From Methylomarinum sp964474415 (lineage in GTDB: Bacteria > Pseudomonadota > Gammaproteobacteria > Methylococcales > Methylomonadaceae), in contig CAYYSO010000048.1 of NCBI GenBank assembly GCA_964474415.1, positions 1-15,041 on the forward strand: a DNA stretch of 15,041 bases, given 5' to 3'. Under the pieces are notes generated by a model that saw nothing but the letters and a program-made list of their open reading frames with translations, was not told where the DNA came from and did no database searches. The position numbers and the translations under genes are program-made. This document shows positions 13,463 through 15,041 of this stretch, one piece after another. How positions within the stretch are numbered: the stretch's first letter is position 1; every line of letters starts with the position of its first letter.

Positions 13463-13947
13463 TTAAAAATTTAATTTTTACTGTTCTCGTACCTGGCACT
13501 GTTGTTGTCTATATTCCCTACCGAATTATCAAAGACCAGTATAATTCTTTTGCTATACACTGGAATATGTTACATATCTCATCAGTATTCGTTATTGTTA
13601 CCGGAACTTCTATTTACTTTTACTGCTTATGGGATTTTGCAGTAACGGGGCGTGGGACGCCAGCTCCAATTGATGCGCCAAAACACCTGGTGATAAAAGG
13701 TTTATATAGTTATGTCCGCAACCCTATGTACATCGGGGTTTTGTTAGCGCTATTAGGTTGCTCTGCACTGTATGACTCATTAACAATGTTGCAATATACA
13801 TTATTGATGGGAATAATATTTCACGCGGCTGTTATTGTTATGGAAGAACCCATTCTTCAGCGTAAATATGGCGAATCGTATAAAATATATTGCAAAGCAG
13901 TAAGACGCTGGACTCCCGGCAAAGGATGTAAGAAAACAAGTTCATAA
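13450..13947 (+). CDS. Isoprenylcysteine carboxyl methyltransferase / phospholipid methyltransferase-like membrane protein
   Basis: A 165-residue integral membrane protein of the ICMT/PEMT fold, which methylates lipid-linked substrates with S-adenosylmethionine. The diagnostic C-terminal block is complete: GRGTPAPIDAPKHLVIKGLY (68-87), YVRNPMYIGV (88-97), and EEPILQRKYGESYKIYCKAV with RRWTP at 132-156. These form the cofactor pocket in the family. Four hydrophobic helices are read, two before and two after the first motif. The substrate cannot be inferred; bacterial homologues include phosphatidylethanolamine methyltransferases and many unassigned proteins. The ribosome site is weak (GTGGG). 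It is preceded by its own promoter and followed after 49 bases by a ceramidase-like gene, suggesting a shared lipid-related role. Confidence 0.87.
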   Translation: MRLLIKNLIFTVLVPGTVVVYIPYRIIKDQYNSFAIHWNMLHISSVFVIVTGTSIYFYCLWDFAVTGRGTPAPIDAPKHLVIKGLYSYVRNPMYIGVLLALLGCSALYDSLTMLQYTLLMGIIFHAAVIVMEEPILQRKYGESYKIYCKAVRRWTPGKGCKKTSS

Positions 13948-13996
13948 GACACTGCCGATTCACAGACATATTTTCGCGGTTAATGCGCCGCACTGT

Positions 13997-14767
13997 GTGA
14001 AAATACATAGTGATTTTGAAATGTTAACAGCTATCTGCAGACACAAGTTTCTATCCATAAGCATCACCTTTATCATCCTTATTATTAGTATTTTACTGAT
14101 TACAGACCCTTTACCTCAGAACCCTAATTACCATCTTCTAAGAGACAACAGGCAATGGTTTGCAATTCCCAACTTCGCCGATGTTATCAGCAACCTGCCA
14201 TTTGCCATGGTAGGATTGCTCGGTCTGTTATTTTGTTTTAGGAATAGCGGGAAAACCTCATTATCCTGGCAAGTTTTCTTTATCGGACTTATTTTTGTCG
14301 CAGCCGGTTCAAGCTATTATCACTGGCAACCGAATAATCAAACTCTGGTCTGGGATCGTCTGCCGATGACCGTCTGCTTTACAAGTCTGTTCGTTGCATT
14401 GTTGACAGAACATATTTCTGTTCGTTTTGAAAAGTATCTTCTTTCTATCGCCATTTTATTAGGTTTATCCAGTGTCATTTATTGGCACTACACAGATGAT
14501 TTACGTTTTTACGCCTTTATTCAATTTGGTACGTTAGCGGCTATGCCGAGCATCCTGTATTTCAATAAGAGTCGATTTTCGCATCGCCATTATCTGCTGT
14601 ATGGATTACTTTTCTACATTCTAGCCAAAGTTTTTGAACTCAATGATAAATTTATCTTTGAGATAAGCGGACAGTTATTCAGTGGCCATACTGCCAAACA
14701 TCTGTTTGCGGCAACGGCGACCTATTGTGTTTATCTGATGTTAAAAAAACGACATCCTGTTCAATAG
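13997..14767 (+). CDS. Ceramidase-like membrane hydrolase (CREST superfamily)
   Basis: A 256-residue membrane protein with about seven hydrophobic helices and the zinc-site pattern of alkaline ceramidases. The S-x-x-x-H motif is S105-S-Y-Y-H109 in AAGSSYYHW, followed by D120 in the WDRLPM segment and H231-T-A-K-H235 in SGHTAKHL. NLPFAMVGLLGL near residue 66 is also family-typical. All predicted metal and catalytic residues are present, so an active amidase on a lipid is plausible. Gammaproteobacteria rarely make sphingolipids, so the natural substrate may be another N-acyl lipid. The start is uncertain: the listed GTG at 13997 gives the longest form; ATG at 14021 removes eight residues; neither has a clear Shine-Dalgarno. 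It follows the methyltransferase-like gene by 49 bases. Confidence 0.85.
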   Translation: MKIHSDFEMLTAICRHKFLSISITFIILIISILLITDPLPQNPNYHLLRDNRQWFAIPNFADVISNLPFAMVGLLGLLFCFRNSGKTSLSWQVFFIGLIFVAAGSSYYHWQPNNQTLVWDRLPMTVCFTSLFVALLTEHISVRFEKYLLSIAILLGLSSVIYWHYTDDLRFYAFIQFGTLAAMPSILYFNKSRFSHRHYLLYGLLFYILAKVFELNDKFIFEISGQLFSGHTAKHLFAATATYCVYLMLKKRHPVQ

Positions 14768-14934
14768 TAACTATTTAGCCCCTCCAAAAAACCGGTAATT
14801 TTTCTAAAAAAAGTAGAGTAAATCATTGATGATCCGCCATCAGATTACAAAAAACAGGCTATCAATTTAAGCCGGGACAGTGCTTGTGTAGGATATGCAC
14901 GCATACCACTGCCTGAATGATTACGCTCAATAAG

Positions 14935-15041
14935 CTACAAAATTTCTTTTATTGCCCGCGCCAACAGCTTGTCAAGATAAATACAAGCGCTGGAATGGGT
15001 GATACTGTCAGTACTCCAGATTTGTTTCACCCCGGACTGCA
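14935..15041 (-). CDS. Ribose-phosphate pyrophosphokinase-like protein, C-terminal fragment
   Basis: The last 34 codons of a gene entering from the right edge on the minus strand, ending with TAG at 14935. The sequence includes SGVKQIWSTDSITHSSACIY and then LDKLLARAI. The pattern G-V-x-x-I-W-S-T-D-S-I-x-H-x-S followed by a leucine-rich LLA helix is the C-terminus of PRPP synthetase-type phosphoribosyltransferase folds. PRPP synthetases make phosphoribosyl pyrophosphate from ribose 5-phosphate and ATP. Only this tail is visible, so the catalytic loop and length cannot be checked. The stretch 14768-14934 between it and the ceramidase-like stop holds nothing recognisable. Confidence 0.6.
   Translation of the reverse strand, partial: QSGVKQIWSTDSITHSSACIYLDKLLARAIKEIL

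Noticed and set aside
1..15041. CRISPR array, tRNA or rRNA genes, integrase or intact insertion sequence
   Set aside because: No regularly spaced repeats, cloverleaf-like tRNA ends, conserved rRNA segments or transposase motifs were recognised on reading both strands.

Overview
The window looks like a chromosomal segment of a gammaproteobacterium with moderately low GC. The mix of a hom-thrC amino-acid operon, TraB/GumN protein, SlyD, Bcp, rubredoxin and outer-membrane-type lipoproteins would fit a methanotroph-like lineage (Methylococcales), but this is inferred from protein flavour only; no one-carbon gene is present to prove it. Several short or partial genes are described here from direct translation: thrC start, rubredoxin, a 54-residue membrane protein, the end of a PRPP-synthetase-like gene, and three decayed genes.

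Layout. (1) Positions 1-2574, minus strand: an alaC - hom - thrC operon (transaminase, homoserine dehydrogenase, threonine synthase; thrC leaves the window). (2) Positions 2575-3842: a gene graveyard holding a broken hicAB toxin-antitoxin pair and a broken GGDEF (diguanylate cyclase) domain, all on the minus strand. (3) Positions 3843-6127: a Gfo/Idh/MocA oxidoreductase followed by a rubredoxin (plus strand), converging on a Bcp-type peroxiredoxin; then a structured non-coding stretch and a tiny single-pass membrane protein with its own terminator and an FNR/Anr-like site upstream. (4) Positions 6468-8534: a periplasmic TraB/GumN protein, divergent from a FetB/YbbM-like permease that lacks both its ATPase partner and the usual coupling segment, which in turn converges on a SlyD-like FKBP prolyl isomerase with a 4-base stop overlap.

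(5) Positions 8935-14767, all plus strand, is the accessory part: an M4-like gluzincin without a signal peptide, an overlapping small lipoprotein of unknown family, a second lipoprotein metalloprotease (HEIGH/M57-like, with HExxHxxGxxHE and a C-terminal PPC-like domain), a three-segment membrane protein of unknown function, an isoprenylcysteine/phospholipid methyltransferase-like protein and a ceramidase-like CREST hydrolase. The first three or four genes may form an envelope proteolysis module; the last two look like a lipid-modifying pair. Two of these genes are preceded by short ORFs that overlap their start codons. (6) The right edge carries the C-terminus of a ribose-phosphate pyrophosphokinase-like protein on the minus strand.

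No rRNA, tRNA, CRISPR array, intact insertion sequence or integrase was seen.
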